Shown one piece after another: positions 8,408-17,182 of a DNA stretch of 48,668 nt. Under the pieces are notes generated by a model. That model worked only from the letters and a program-made list of their open reading frames with translations. It did not search any database and was not told the origin of the DNA. A program made the position numbers and the translations under genes. Each line of letters opens with the position of its first letter. The stretch's first letter is position 1. The DNA lies in contig CAYVQF010000044.1 in the NCBI GenBank assembly GCA_964454015.1, positions 1 to 48,668 on the forward strand, given 5' to 3'. This DNA comes from CAYVQF01 sp964454015 (GTDB taxonomy: Bacteria; Myxococcota_A; Bradymonadia; UBA4248).

Positions 8408-9415
8408 TTAGCGAATCTCGGAGCCATCGACGAGGATGGAGATGCGTTGCAGTCTCCATTCGTCTGGCGGGGTGTGGAAGCGGAGGTCGCCGCCGATGAC
8501 GAAGCGCTGGATGGTGCGCTCGATCATGTTGTCGAAGGCGCTGTTGCCACTCTTGCTCTCGAAGGACCAGTCCCACACGGAGCCGTTCTCGCCGATGCGT
8601 ATCCACAGGCGCGCCTTGAGCTTGCGCATCTCCGTCCTGGGGATGGAGGCCGGGGCATTCATGTTGTTGTCGAGTCGGGCCTTGACGCGTTGGAGGTAGG
8701 GGTCACCCGTGCCGGTGGCGCTGGTGGAGTAGCGGGAGCCGTCGGGACTTCCGCCGCCGTCTTTGCTGCTGACGGGTCGGGCCTCGTCGAAGGTGTCGAG
8801 GGCGCCCATGAGGGCATCGAAGGAGGTGTTACGGCGCAGTTCTTTGCGCGCGCGATCATCCTTGGGGTTGGGCCGCGGGGTGTCGGGTGGGGTGGTGGCT
8901 TTGGGATCGACCACGTTGAGCTCCGCCGGGGGGGGCGTGTTGACCAGGCGCGGCAGGGCGGTCTGTTTGGGTTGGGTGCCAAGGCGCGGTGGCTGGACGA
9001 TCCCGATGTCTTGTAAGACCGGGGCAGGGGCTGACTGGCTTGAACAGGAGCAGCTCTCGCGGTGGGCTGCCAAGAGGCGATCTTGGCTGGGTGTGAGGGT
9101 GAGAAGGGCGTAGCCCTTGAGGAGGGTCGGCGGGAGGCGGACGTCGCGCAGGTGGGTCCCGCAGACCTGCTCCTCGGCGCTCTGCCAACTGAGGGCGACG
9201 ACTTCGACTTGAAAGAGGCGTCCTGCTTCCATGTAGCGGCAGAAGTGGGTCTCGCCGCCGCTGAGTGGGTCGTTGGCCGCGGCGGCGATGGGGTCGACGT
9301 CGCCGCGCATGTGGCCAGCCCAGAGGATGCTGACGGCGAAGAGGAGGTTGAAGGCGATGGCGGTGACGACACCAACGGTGGTTTGCGGTAGGGTCGTGCC
9401 GTGATCCTGCTTCAT
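8408..9415 (-). CDS. tolA: TolA/TonB-like energy transducer
   Basis: Inner-membrane protein of 335 residues spanning the periplasm. One membrane segment at ~13-34 (VVTAIAFNLLFAVSILWAG) follows a short cytoplasmic N-terminus. The middle is Pro- and charge-rich and includes a stretch rich in Cys and Ser around residues 115-125. The C-terminal ~100 residues (YLQRVKARLDNNM..., LWIRIGENGSVWDWSF, FDNMIERTIQRF) have the TonB/TolA C-terminal pattern. It sits where tolA belongs, 7 bp after tolR and 32 bp before tolB. Sequence similarity to enterobacterial TolA is not visible beyond this architecture, so the symbol rests on synteny. It would carry proton-motive energy from TolQ-TolR to TolB and Pal. 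Confidence 0.8.
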   Translation of the reverse strand: MKQDHGTTLPQTTVGVVTAIAFNLLFAVSILWAGHMRGDVDPIAAAANDPLSGGETHFCRYMEAGRLFQVEVVALSWQSAEEQVCGTHLRDVRLPPTLLKGYALLTLTPSQDRLLAAHRESCSCSSQSAPAPVLQDIGIVQPPRLGTQPKQTALPRLVNTPPPAELNVVDPKATTPPDTPRPNPKDDRARKELRRNTSFDALMGALDTFDEARPVSSKDGGGSPDGSRYSTSATGTGDPYLQRVKARLDNNMNAPASIPRTEMRKLKARLWIRIGENGSVWDWSFESKSGNSAFDNMIERTIQRFVIGGDLRFHTPPDEWRLQRISILVDGSEIR

Positions 9416-9422
9416 GGTTGGC

Positions 9423-10004
9423 TCAAGGGGTGGCTGCGTCCGCTCGAGGGGGTGTTTCGAGCATCTCCCGGGCGAAGCTTGGATTGGTTACAATGTCGAC
9501 AGACTCCAGACCTATTCCTCGCAGGCTTTCGAGTACGCCGCCGACGAAGCCGTAGGGGGCATCGGCGTCTCCTTGGAGGTAGAGGCCCTCCTTGAGGAGG
9601 CGGCGGTTGCCGCGCAGGGCGTCTTCGACGAGTTTGAAACAAGGCTCCCAAGCGCTGCGTTCCGTGGCATCCCTGGCGGCGGAGCAGTCGGCGATGGGTT
9701 TCTCGCCTGCGGCCGCCGTCAGACCTCTGACAACGAAGACGCGGAGGTTATGATCCACCACGACCACCAGTTTGCTCGTCTCCGGGTCGGCGACGAGGGG
9801 GTTGTCGGGGGTGACGGGGAGGTTGAGCTCAACGAGTGACTCCGTGCGCTCCTGGAGGGAGTCTCGTTTGAAGCGCTCGGCGCGTTGCTGCTCAGAGATG
9901 GCGGTGGTGACCATGAAGACGATGAGCAGGACCAACAAGACGTCGACCAGAGGGGCGACGTTGATGTCGCTCATGTCACCGCTGCCGTTGGAAGAGAAGG
10001 CCAT
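9423..10004 (-). CDS. tolR: TolR/ExbD-family proton channel subunit
   Basis: A 193-residue inner-membrane protein. The single membrane helix at ~17-38 carries the family motif DINVAPLVDVLLVLLIVFMV with Asp21, the position of the essential protonatable Asp in TolR and ExbD. The periplasmic domain (VVVVDHNLRVFVV..., VEDALRGNRRLLKEGLYLQGDADAPYGFVGGVLESLR) matches the ExbD/TolR fold but is somewhat longer than the E. coli protein, with two Cys (in DCSAA and EPCF) that could form a disulfide. Neighbours tolQ (45 bp) and the TolA-like gene (7 bp) put it in the tol operon. Confidence 0.92.
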   Translation of the reverse strand: MAFSSNGSGDMSDINVAPLVDVLLVLLIVFMVTTAISEQQRAERFKRDSLQERTESLVELNLPVTPDNPLVADPETSKLVVVVDHNLRVFVVRGLTAAAGEKPIADCSAARDATERSAWEPCFKLVEDALRGNRRLLKEGLYLQGDADAPYGFVGGVLESLRGIGLESVDIVTNPSFAREMLETPPRADAATP

Positions 10005-10049
10005 GGTTAGCGCTCGTGCGAGGGAGGTGGGCTGGGATGGCAGCCGGGG

Positions 10050-10796
10050 CTATTTGAAGAAGTGCCTCTTGACGATGTTCAGGAAGTCGCTCGAGAAGCT
10101 CTCCATCTCGGCGCTGAGGACCTTGATGCGCTGGGAGAAGTAGTTGAAGGCCATGACGGAGGGGATGGCGGCCAGGAGGCTGATGGCGGTGGAGATGAGC
10201 GCTTCGGCGATGGGGCCGGCGATGGCTTGGATGCCGAGGTCGGCGCTATCCCCGCTGAGGGCCACGAAGGCCTGCATGATGCCCCAGACCGTGCCAAAGA
10301 GTCCGATGAAGGGTGCCGTCGCGCCGGTGGTGGCGAGGAAGGGGACGAGGCTCTCGAGGTGGGTCAGCTCTGCCAGGTAGGCGCGGTGCAGGGAGCGCTC
10401 GACGTTCTCGATGCCCGTGAGCTGGCCGCTCATGGTGTTGCCCCCCTCATCTTTGCTCTGACTCTGACTCTGGCTCTTGAGCTTGCTGAGCTCGACGTAG
10501 CCCGCCTTGAAGACCTGAGAGACGGGGCTGCGCTTGAGGCCCTCAGCCTCTTTATAGATGTTGTCCAGGCGCTTGGAGCGCCAGAAGATGTCGAGAAAGC
10601 GCGTGCTCTCTTTGCGCGCTTTGCGCAGGTAGAAGACTTTGTAGCCGATGATGTACCAGGAGATGATCGACATGGCGACCAGGACGATCAAGACGCCCAT
10701 GACCACCCCTGTCGTCTGGGTGATCAGCTCGAGCATATCGATTTGCTTGTTGCCGGCAGCTTGCGCAAGTCCAGTCAATGACCGAGTCCAATCCAT
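10050..10796 (-). CDS. tolQ: TolQ/ExbB/MotA-family proton channel
   Basis: First gene of the minus-strand tol cluster, 248 residues. The ATG at 10796 has a GGAGG site 6 nt upstream, so I prefer it over longer in-frame starts. Membrane helices at ~31-51, ~150-175 and ~196-220. The last two hold the ExbB/TolQ signature (LVPFLATTGATAPFIGLFGTVWGI and GPIAEALISTAISLLAAIPSV). The cytoplasmic loop contains an unusual Ser-Gln repeat (SQSQSQS, ~108-114). It assembles with TolR into a proton-driven motor. The operon promoter should lie between this start and the divergent RNase P RNA; I could not find a convincing -10/-35 pair. Confidence 0.92.
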   Translation of the reverse strand: MDWTRSLTGLAQAAGNKQIDMLELITQTTGVVMGVLIVLVAMSIISWYIIGYKVFYLRKARKESTRFLDIFWRSKRLDNIYKEAEGLKRSPVSQVFKAGYVELSKLKSQSQSQSKDEGGNTMSGQLTGIENVERSLHRAYLAELTHLESLVPFLATTGATAPFIGLFGTVWGIMQAFVALSGDSADLGIQAIAGPIAEALISTAISLLAAIPSVMAFNYFSQRIKVLSAEMESFSSDFLNIVKRHFFK

Positions 10797-10985
10797 CCTA
10801 ATCCTCCCTGACGCTGATGAAGGGTGCCGCCGTGTTCGTTTTTTCGGTCCAGGGCTATGTGATGGCAAACGCTGTGTTAGCCCACCCCAGTTTGCTTGGC
10901 TATCACGGGCTGGTAGGGTCGTCAACAAAGCGCGGTCGCGCCGGCATTCCGCGCTCTTTTTTGGGGGTCGCTTTTCACGGGCGCC

Positions 10986-11014
10986 TTGCCAGGGGCGCCG
11001 CTTTGCGCCAGGAT
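10986..11014 (+). promoter_or_regulatory. Possible sigma70 promoter of the RNase P RNA gene
   Basis: TTGCCA at 10986-10991 and CAGGAT at 11009-11014 are 17 bp apart. That spacing would place the start of transcription almost exactly at 11021-11022, where the P1 helix of the RNase P RNA begins. The -10 is weak (3 of 6), so the agreement in position is the main argument. Confidence 0.4.
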
Positions 11015-11021
11015 GCGCGCC

Positions 11022-11412
11022 GGAGTGGAGATGGGGATGTGGCCGCTCGCGCTGTCGCGAGACAGGGCGGGAGGAAAGTCCGGGCTCCACAGGGCGAGAT
11101 GGTCGTTAACGGCGACCGAGGGTGACCTCAGGGAAAGTGCCACAGAGAGCAGACCGCCTCAGCCTCTCGAGTCTGAGGTAAGGGTGAAAGGGTGAGGTAA
11201 GAGCTCACCGGGCGCTTGGTGACAAGCGTCGCAAGGCAAACCCCATCTGGAGCAAGATCGAACAGGAGACGCCTTAGGGCCGGAGTGCCCGCTCCGATTC
11301 CAGTCTTCGGGTAGGATCGCTCGAGGCTGGCGGCAACGTCAGTCCCAGATGAATGGCCACAGGGTAGCGCAAGCTGCTTCACAAAACCCGGCTTATGAAC
11401 CGTCTCCACTCC
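11022..11412 (+). ncRNA. rnpB: RNase P RNA (bacterial class A)
   Basis: Catalytic RNA of RNase P, which trims tRNA 5' leaders. Conserved class-A blocks appear in order: GAGGAAAGTCCGGGCTCC (~11080), AAAGTGCCACAGAGAGCAGACC (around 11134-11155, one of the most conserved parts of the molecule), GGTAAGGGTGAAAGGGTG followed by GGTAAGAGCTCACCG, then GGGTAGG near 11310 and ACAAAACCCGGCTTAT near 11381-11396. The ends are set by P1 pairing: GGAGTGGAGATGG at 11022-11034 pairs with CCGTCTCCACTCC at 11400-11412 (13 pairs, one G-U). It is divergent from tolQ and ends 12 bp before the stop of the converging nuclease gene. Confidence 0.96.
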
Positions 11413-11423
11413 AAGCGCCCGCC

Positions 11424-12455
11424 TCAGAGGGGGTGGTCCCCCAGGCTGCTGGTGAAGGCCGGCAGGGTCGCTGGGGAGAAGGTCTCGGGAGCGTCGTAGG
11501 GAGCGACCACCTGGAGGGGAAGGCGCAGGCGGCCGATGATGGGGTTGTGGTCGCTCAGACCTTTGAAAGGTCCTTCCTTGCCATAGGCTTGGGTGGCGTC
11601 GAAGTCGATCCACGCCAGGCTGGGGCTGGAGAAGACGTAGTCCAAGTGCATTTTGAAGCGCATGAATCCCGCAGAGGGGAAGCGCCGATAGTCCTGGGCT
11701 GCGAAGGCGCAGTGTTGGCACAGCGGATCATAGAAGAGGCCCGAGTCGAGCACCTGTTGGTAGACGGGCGACCCGGGCAGGGCGTTGAAGTCACCCATGA
11801 GGACATAGTGGGGCGAGGTGCGGGCGCGTTCGACGTAATCGAGGACCGAGAAGAGTTCGATGAGCTGATTGGCGCCATAGCCGAGCTGTTTGGTAAAAGC
11901 GAGGCTCGACCAGGACAAAAACTGCGGCAGGGAGAGGTGGGTGTTGAAGAGGTCGAGCTGGGCCCCCGTGGCGATGTGCCGCAGGGACTGATGGACGCAG
12001 ATGCGGGTCTGTTTGAGGCCGCGGGTCATGCGCAGGCGGCGATGGGTGACGTCCTCTACGGGCTGGGAGCACGCGTCGTCGATGGCGAAGTCCTCGGAGA
12101 TCAGGAGGGCGAGGCCCGTGGTGTAGAGGGCGGCTTTGGCCTCCAGGCGGTAGGTGTGGGAGGGGTAGTAACGGGCTTGATAGCGTTGGGGCAGGCCGAG
12201 GGCGTCGAGGGCTTGGTGGAGCTCGACGACGAAGGCATCGAGCTGGTGGGTGTCCTTGGCGCTGGGGCGCAGCCATCCGGCGCGCAGAGATTGTGCCTCG
12301 ACCTCTTGCAGGGCGATGAGGTCAGGGGGCGGGTCGAGGGCCGCGATGGCCTCGGCGATGCCCCGGGCGGCGCGGTCGGTACTGGAGAGGCCTTTGGACG
12401 GCTGGCCAAAGTACCGCACATTATAAGTCATGAGCCGTAGTTCTAAGTCATTCAT
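11424..12455 (-). CDS. Endonuclease/exonuclease/phosphatase (EEP) family protein
   Basis: A 343-residue protein with the EEP-fold active-site series: TYNVRYF (Asn12), LIALQEVE (Glu51), a GDFNALPGSPV block with the catalytic Asp/Asn, and GLSDHNPIIG near residue 305 with the Asp-His pair. Members hydrolyse phosphodiesters in DNA, inositol phosphates or sphingomyelin. No signal peptide is visible, so a cytoplasmic enzyme is more likely than a secreted sphingomyelinase or DNase. The start at 12455 places the first strand and Asn12 where the family has them. Substrate cannot be read from sequence. It is transcribed towards the RNase P RNA and stands alone. Confidence 0.85.
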   Translation of the reverse strand: MNDLELRLMTYNVRYFGQPSKGLSSTDRAARGIAEAIAALDPPPDLIALQEVEAQSLRAGWLRPSAKDTHQLDAFVVELHQALDALGLPQRYQARYYPSHTYRLEAKAALYTTGLALLISEDFAIDDACSQPVEDVTHRRLRMTRGLKQTRICVHQSLRHIATGAQLDLFNTHLSLPQFLSWSSLAFTKQLGYGANQLIELFSVLDYVERARTSPHYVLMGDFNALPGSPVYQQVLDSGLFYDPLCQHCAFAAQDYRRFPSAGFMRFKMHLDYVFSSPSLAWIDFDATQAYGKEGPFKGLSDHNPIIGRLRLPLQVVAPYDAPETFSPATLPAFTSSLGDHPL

Positions 12456-12651
12456 AGCAGGTCCCGGCCGTTCAGGCGTGCGCGGAGGTGCGGCGCCGCT
12501 CAGCCACTTCTAACCAGCGAGGCCGGCTCCCTATTCAGATGCGGTGCACTTTGGCAGCGCAGGGGAGCGAGGCGCAGGCCGATGGGCCAGGGATGATGAT
12601 AGGGATTCTCGCCGAGATCGCAACGCTGGCCGCCTGAGCGCGGGCGACGCC

Positions 12652-12678
12652 ACGGCGCGGTGCCTGGCACCGCGCCGT
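12652..12678. terminator. Strong GC hairpin after the DUF2914 gene
   Basis: A perfect inverted repeat of 13 bp (ACGGCGCGGTGCC and its complement separated by one base) lies 12 bp beyond the stop codon of the minus-strand DUF2914 gene. It is followed by TTCTTT on the plus strand but by no T-tract on the minus strand. It may end transcription or protect the 3' end of the mRNA. I see nothing else in the 12456-12689 gap. Confidence 0.4.
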
Positions 12679-12689
12679 TCTTTGCGGGT

Positions 12690-13517
12690 TCATTGGGCGG
12701 GCGCGACGCTTGGGCTCACGTCTGCTGGCGCTGCTTCTTCCGTGGCCGTGGCATCGTCGCACGGCGCGTCGCCTTCACAGACGATGAAGGCGGCGGAGCT
12801 CAAGAGTTGACCGGACTCATTGAAGACATCGCAGCGCCACTGGCCGGCCATGGCCGAGGTGAGATTGAGCTTGGCCCAGGTGCGCCAGATGGCGCTGCGG
12901 CCAATGCTCAGCTCGTAGGTCTGGGTGATGCCGCTGTTGTGCACCCAGCGCACGGTGAGGACACGTTCGGGCCCGGCGAGGTTGGTGGCCTCGACGAAAC
13001 AATAGAGGGTCCCGTCCTTGACGGAGAAGGCCTCGGCGACGCCCTCGGGGCGCCGTTGTACGACCGTGGTGGCGATGACGTGGAGCGGAACGATGAGGCC
13101 CTGGTTGTCGCGTTCGCGGGTCTGGGGGGGCTGCAGCGCTCGGTGCTCAGGGGTGGTGGCCTCTGCGGCGGCGCGGGCCTGGGCGTCGCCGCTGCGGGGT
13201 GGGGTGAGGGTGCCGTGGGCGAGGGTAGGATCGCCATCGCTCTGGTTGGACCGGCGCACGGCCTGTACCTCCGTGCCGATGCGCACGAGCATCTCTTCGC
13301 GCAGCTCGGCTTTGAGTGAAGCCTTGAGATCGGCGGCGATGCGCTCGCGCAAGATGGGCTCGAGCTCGGTGAGGAGATCGCGTTTGAGCTGCTCGCGATC
13401 GGCCTGGCTCTCACAGCCGCTGAGGAGCGGTGAGAGGAGGAGGAGCAGGGTCCAAGTCACGGCGCCTAGTCGCAGACGCGTGGCGGTGAGGTTGTGCTGG
13501 GCCCACGAGGTAGGCAT
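12690..13517 (-). CDS. DUF2914-domain lipoprotein
   Basis: About 275 residues. The ATG at 13517 is preferred to an in-frame GTG six codons earlier, since both give the same signal: a Leu-rich segment and a Leu-Ser-Gly-Cys lipobox near residue 35. Residues ~40-85 are charged and predicted helical (a coiled coil of KRDLLTELEPILRERIAADLK type), ~85-145 a Pro/Ala linker. The C-terminal ~100 residues (LYCFVEATNL, VRWVHNSG, WRTWAKLNLTSAMAGQWRCDVFNESGQLL) match DUF2914, a small beta domain of unknown function found in secreted proteins of delta-type bacteria. It is divergent from the zinc-ribbon gene across a 280-bp gap. Confidence 0.8.
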   Translation of the reverse strand: MPTSWAQHNLTATRLRLGAVTWTLLLLLSPLLSGCESQADREQLKRDLLTELEPILRERIAADLKASLKAELREEMLVRIGTEVQAVRRSNQSDGDPTLAHGTLTPPRSGDAQARAAAEATTPEHRALQPPQTRERDNQGLIVPLHVIATTVVQRRPEGVAEAFSVKDGTLYCFVEATNLAGPERVLTVRWVHNSGITQTYELSIGRSAIWRTWAKLNLTSAMAGQWRCDVFNESGQLLSSAAFIVCEGDAPCDDATATEEAAPADVSPSVAPAQ

Positions 13518-13722
13518 CCGGCGTTCTGGCTCCACACAAAAGGGAGAGGTCTAGCGGGCACCTCTGGTGAGATGGCCTCGAGGGTCCAAGGCGCCGGTGT
13601 GTGTACGTCTTGCGCTGCACCACGGCCGCGCAAGTGACAGGTCCAGGCCAGGTTTCCCTCCTGTACCTAAGCTTTTTGATCAGTCTTCCATTCCGTGTCA
13701 ACCTCATCCGTGAGTGTATACC

Positions 13723-13779
13723 GGGAGAACCACGACGGGTCTCCCATGCGGCAGAGCACGGCGCGCTGCTCTGCTTTTG
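13723..13779 (+). promoter_or_regulatory. Leader hairpins upstream of the zinc-ribbon gene
   Basis: Two stem-loops just before the gene at 13797. GGGAGA (13723-13728) pairs with TCTCCC (13741-13746). GCAGAGCA (13752-13759) pairs with TGCTCTGC (13768-13775) and is followed at once by TTTT, the form of an intrinsic terminator ending 17 nt before the start codon. The arrangement looks like an attenuator or a terminator for an upstream leader transcript; no known riboswitch is recognised. Confidence 0.35.
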
Positions 13780-13796
13780 ACCAGGGAGGGTGAATC

Positions 13797-15278
13797 ATGC
13801 ACTGCCCAACGTGTGGCCGTGAAAATCAGCGCAAACAGTTTTGCGTCTATTGTGGCAACGCGCTCGTGGTTTCGGCCGGGGACTTGTTCGCCATGGGTGA
13901 TCCGCACCACCGGCCGACCCTGGAGACGCCCATGGCTGCGGCTCCGTGCCGCGTCCCTTCTCCCAGCCACAGTGATGCGGCCCTCGCCGCGGGGCTGAGC
14001 CACGACAATCTGCCCGTGCTCAAAGAAGATGCCGAGGGGACCACGGACCATGGTATGCGTGGCGTCGTCAGCGACGTCAGCGTCCCTGCGGCTTTCGATT
14101 TCGATGCGCAACACGCCATTTCCCATCTCGATCAACGTAGTGAGCTTCAATTCTTTGCTCACGAAGAGCCAGCCGAGGACGTTATGGAAGACGCCAAGGG
14201 ACCTATTGTTGCCCCCCAGGATAGCCACGATGAGTTGCAGGAGATCCTGGCCCGAATCACGGAAAAAGAGCGCCTGGCGTCCATGAGCATGGGCGACGTG
14301 GTGAGCGAGCCCATCGTCGAGTGCGGTGGACCGAGTATGGAGCTGGGCGCTTACAGCCTGGGCGACTCGGGGGTCCACGACGACGGGGCTTTCAGCCTCG
14401 GCGATGACGATGAGCTGGGCGAGGACTCCGGGCCGGTACCGCTGCCGCCCGAGGCGTTCGACGCCGGCGGTCGTCGCTGGCGCCTGCCTTCTTTTGCCAT
14501 GCGGGTGGCTTCACCTGAGCTCTTCCGGCGCGCCGCTGACGCGGTGCAGGTCGGTGGCCAGCGGGTGCGTGCCATGATCCGTGGGCGCCGCCGGCAGACG
14601 GTGGATCGCCGTCGGCAGGGGGTGATCGCCATCATCGCCGCTATCGCCGTCATCGGTTTGGGCTATGCGATTTTCTCCGGCGAGGGCGCCCCAGCGCCAG
14701 TGGAAGCCGCCACGACCCCAGCAGCGGTGGAGACGCCACAGATGGCGGCAGCGGCGCAACGGCAGGAGAGCAACCCGGGCTATGAGTTGGTGCGGCTGAG
14801 CGATGGCCCTGACCTGCCGGTCTATGACGAGATGGACGATCCCGTGCCCGCTGCGGCGCCCGCCTCGGCGCCAGCGCGCAGCAACAAGGCGCGGACCTTG
14901 GCCAACACCGAGAACGCTCTGGGGGCCAACCCGGGCCAGGCGGAGAAGATGAAGCTCAAGCGCCCTTGTATCCTGCGGGAGGGGCCGGCGAGTCGCTTCA
15001 AGCTGGTGCGGCAGCTCGACCAGGGGACGCAGATTTCCGTGCTGACCCAGAGCATCCCCGATTGGACCTTCACCAGCCAGGGCAATTTCCACGGCTGGGC
15101 CAAGGATTGCCAAGGGAGCCAATGCGCGCTGCGTCTGGGCCCGGGTGAGCAGTTCAAGGTGGCCGAAGGTGGGGTGTCGAACGCGCGCCCCACGGGCCGG
15201 GTGATTTCCAGCGGCAACTGGCGCTACGTCCAGAGCGGCGATCTCTTTGGCTGGGTGGGCCCGGCTTGCTTCAAGTGA
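13797..15278 (+). CDS. Zinc-ribbon, single-pass membrane protein with SH3-like C-terminus
   Basis: A 493-residue protein of unknown role. The ATG has a strong GGGAGGG site 6 nt upstream. Residues 3-19 are a zinc ribbon (CxxC-9-CxxC: Cys3, 6, 16, 19). Residues ~25-270 are low-complexity and acidic. A membrane helix lies at ~275-297 (GVIAIIAAIAVIGLGYAIF). After an Ala/Pro linker, residues ~395-493 form two SH3-like repeats (ILREGPASRFKLVRQLDQGTQISVL; ALRLGPGEQFKVAEGG), which would lie in the periplasm if the ribbon is cytoplasmic. Bacterial SH3 domains often bind peptidoglycan or sense envelope ligands, so a transmembrane signalling or scaffold role is plausible but inferred. It converges on the phosphohexomutase gene with a 4-bp gap and no terminator. 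Confidence 0.82.
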   Translation: MHCPTCGRENQRKQFCVYCGNALVVSAGDLFAMGDPHHRPTLETPMAAAPCRVPSPSHSDAALAAGLSHDNLPVLKEDAEGTTDHGMRGVVSDVSVPAAFDFDAQHAISHLDQRSELQFFAHEEPAEDVMEDAKGPIVAPQDSHDELQEILARITEKERLASMSMGDVVSEPIVECGGPSMELGAYSLGDSGVHDDGAFSLGDDDELGEDSGPVPLPPEAFDAGGRRWRLPSFAMRVASPELFRRAADAVQVGGQRVRAMIRGRRRQTVDRRRQGVIAIIAAIAVIGLGYAIFSGEGAPAPVEAATTPAAVETPQMAAAAQRQESNPGYELVRLSDGPDLPVYDEMDDPVPAAAPASAPARSNKARTLANTENALGANPGQAEKMKLKRPCILREGPASRFKLVRQLDQGTQISVLTQSIPDWTFTSQGNFHGWAKDCQGSQCALRLGPGEQFKVAEGGVSNARPTGRVISSGNWRYVQSGDLFGWVGPACFK

Positions 15279-15282
15279 TGCC

Positions 15283-17019
15283 TTAGGCCGCGAGCATGAC
15301 GCTGGCGGCATCGACCAAGGCCTGGAGCGCGCCGCTGGCGTCGGCCAGGGCCGCAGCGACGGCGGCCTGCCCCATGGGTGGCATGACCACCCCGACATAG
15401 GCTTTGATCTTGGGCTCCGTGCCCGAGGGGCGGATGGCTATCCAAGATCCGTCGGCCATGGTGAAGCTCAGCATGTCCTGGGGCGGGAGGGCCGTGTCGG
15501 GTTGGCACTCGCCGTTGATCGTGACCCGGCGCTGTAAGAGGTCACGGACCTTGACCACGGCCTGGCCAGCGATGCTGGTGGGCGGCGTCTGGCGCAGCTT
15601 GGCGAGGATGGCGGCCATGGTGTCCTGGCCGGTGTGCCCTTCGTAGTAGCGCTCGGCGGCGCCCTCGAGGTGGACGCCGGCGCGGGCGTAGATTTCAGTG
15701 AGGAAGTCGAGGACCGCGATGCCGCGGTCTTTGCACCAAGCGGCGATTTCGGCCCACAACAGGACGGCGGTGACGCCATCTTTGTCGCGAGAGTCGCCGA
15801 AGGTAAAGCCGAAGGCTTCCTCGTAAGCGAAGAGGAAGTGCTCACCGCGCTGGACCCGCGCTTCCGCAGCGTTGCCCATCCACTTGAAGCCCGTGAGGGT
15901 CTCCTGGAAGGAGATGCCGAAGACCTCACAGATGGCGCGGGTGAGGGGGCTGGAGACCACGGAGCAGATGGCGAAGGTCTTGGGGTTGACCTGCTCCGGC
16001 GGCAGGGCCTGGATGAGGTAGGTGAGCATGGCGGCGCCGATCTGATTGCCCGTGAGGATCTGGTAGTCACCGGCTGGGGTCGGTACGGCGACGCCCAGAC
16101 GATCGGCGTCGCCGTCATTGGCGAGGACGATGTCGGCGCCGGTCTGAGTGGCCAAGGCCAAGGCGCGGGTCCAGGTCTCGCGGACCTCCGGGTTGGGGGC
16201 GTCGAGGCCGGCAAAATCCGGCCCGGGCTCTCGCTCTTCGGCGACCACCTGGACCTGGGTGAAGCCGGCTTTGGCGAAGGCCGCCTGGCAGATGGACCAG
16301 CCCGTGCCGCCGAGCGGGGTGTAGACGACCTTGACGTCGGTGTGCTGGCGCGGGGTGGCGGTGGCGACGGTCCAGGCGACGTAGGCGTCGATGGCCTCTT
16401 GGCCCAGGACGATGAGGCGGCCCTTGGCTTGGGCCTCTTCAAGGCTCCAGCAGGGGATGGCGCTCTCATCGAGGGTGGCCATGCACTGGGAGACCTGTTG
16501 GTCGACGGGGGCCACGATCTGGGCGCCGTTGCTCCAGAAGGCTTTGAAGCCGTTGTATTTTTTGGGGTTGTGGCTGGAGGTGATCATGATGCCGGCGAAG
16601 GCGCCCAGACGGCGCACCGCCGCGGGTACCAGGTTGGTCGGGGTGAGGCGGTCGTAACACATGACCTTGACGCCCGCGGCGGCCAACACCCCGGCGGTCA
16701 CTTCGGCGAAGTGGGCCGAGTGGCGGCGACAGTCGAAGCCGACCACGACGCCGCGCTCGGCCGCGCCGGGGTAGTGCGCGTTCAGGGCGTCGGCCAAGGC
16801 GCGAGCGGCCTTGGCGATGGTGTAGCGGTTCATCATGGCCGTGCCGGCCCCCATCACGCCGCGCAGCCCGGCCGTGCCGAAGACCAAAGCGCTGCCGAAA
16901 CGGTTGATGATCTCGTCGCTCGCTTGGGTGTCGAAGAGGTGTTGGACTTCGGCGCGGGTTTCAGCGTCGAAAGGTGCCTGGGTCCAACGACGGGCGATTG
17001 AAAATGCGGGATGTTCCAT
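15283..17019 (-). CDS. Phosphoglucomutase/phosphomannomutase family enzyme
   Basis: Alpha-D-phosphohexomutase of about 578 residues, the length of the PgcA-type bacterial phosphoglucomutases. It interconverts hexose 1- and 6-phosphates for glycogen, cell-wall and polysaccharide precursors. Domain marks in order: GTAGLRG at ~48-54; the phosphoserine loop TSSHNPKKYNG with Ser149; the metal loop NDGDADRLG; the sugar-specificity region with GFKWMGN and YEEAFGFTFGD; and the phosphate-binding RPSGTEPKIK near the C-terminus. All key residues are present. I chose the ATG at 17019 over a GTG four codons upstream. The sugar preference (glucose, mannose or both) cannot be settled by eye. Confidence 0.92.
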   Translation of the reverse strand: MEHPAFSIARRWTQAPFDAETRAEVQHLFDTQASDEIINRFGSALVFGTAGLRGVMGAGTAMMNRYTIAKAARALADALNAHYPGAAERGVVVGFDCRRHSAHFAEVTAGVLAAAGVKVMCYDRLTPTNLVPAAVRRLGAFAGIMITSSHNPKKYNGFKAFWSNGAQIVAPVDQQVSQCMATLDESAIPCWSLEEAQAKGRLIVLGQEAIDAYVAWTVATATPRQHTDVKVVYTPLGGTGWSICQAAFAKAGFTQVQVVAEEREPGPDFAGLDAPNPEVRETWTRALALATQTGADIVLANDGDADRLGVAVPTPAGDYQILTGNQIGAAMLTYLIQALPPEQVNPKTFAICSVVSSPLTRAICEVFGISFQETLTGFKWMGNAAEARVQRGEHFLFAYEEAFGFTFGDSRDKDGVTAVLLWAEIAAWCKDRGIAVLDFLTEIYARAGVHLEGAAERYYEGHTGQDTMAAILAKLRQTPPTSIAGQAVVKVRDLLQRRVTINGECQPDTALPPQDMLSFTMADGSWIAIRPSGTEPKIKAYVGVVMPPMGQAAVAAALADASGALQALVDAASVMLAA

Positions 17020-17182
17020 GGAAGTCACCACTCGAGTTGAGAGAGGACAGGGCGAAACGCCAGGGGGATAGCCTGGACGAGGCCAAAGCCTAGCCCCACT
17101 AGCATATCTAGGCCGCCGCGCCTAGGGCCGACAGCGAAATTTTCCCGGGAGATGGCGCCGCGATGCCGGGTCGCCAGCGGGG

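Noticed and set aside
13704..14378. Minus-strand ORF of 224 residues over the zinc-ribbon gene
   Set aside because: The plus-strand gene has a strong ribosome site, a CxxC zinc ribbon, a membrane helix and SH3-like repeats; the antisense ORF has none of these.
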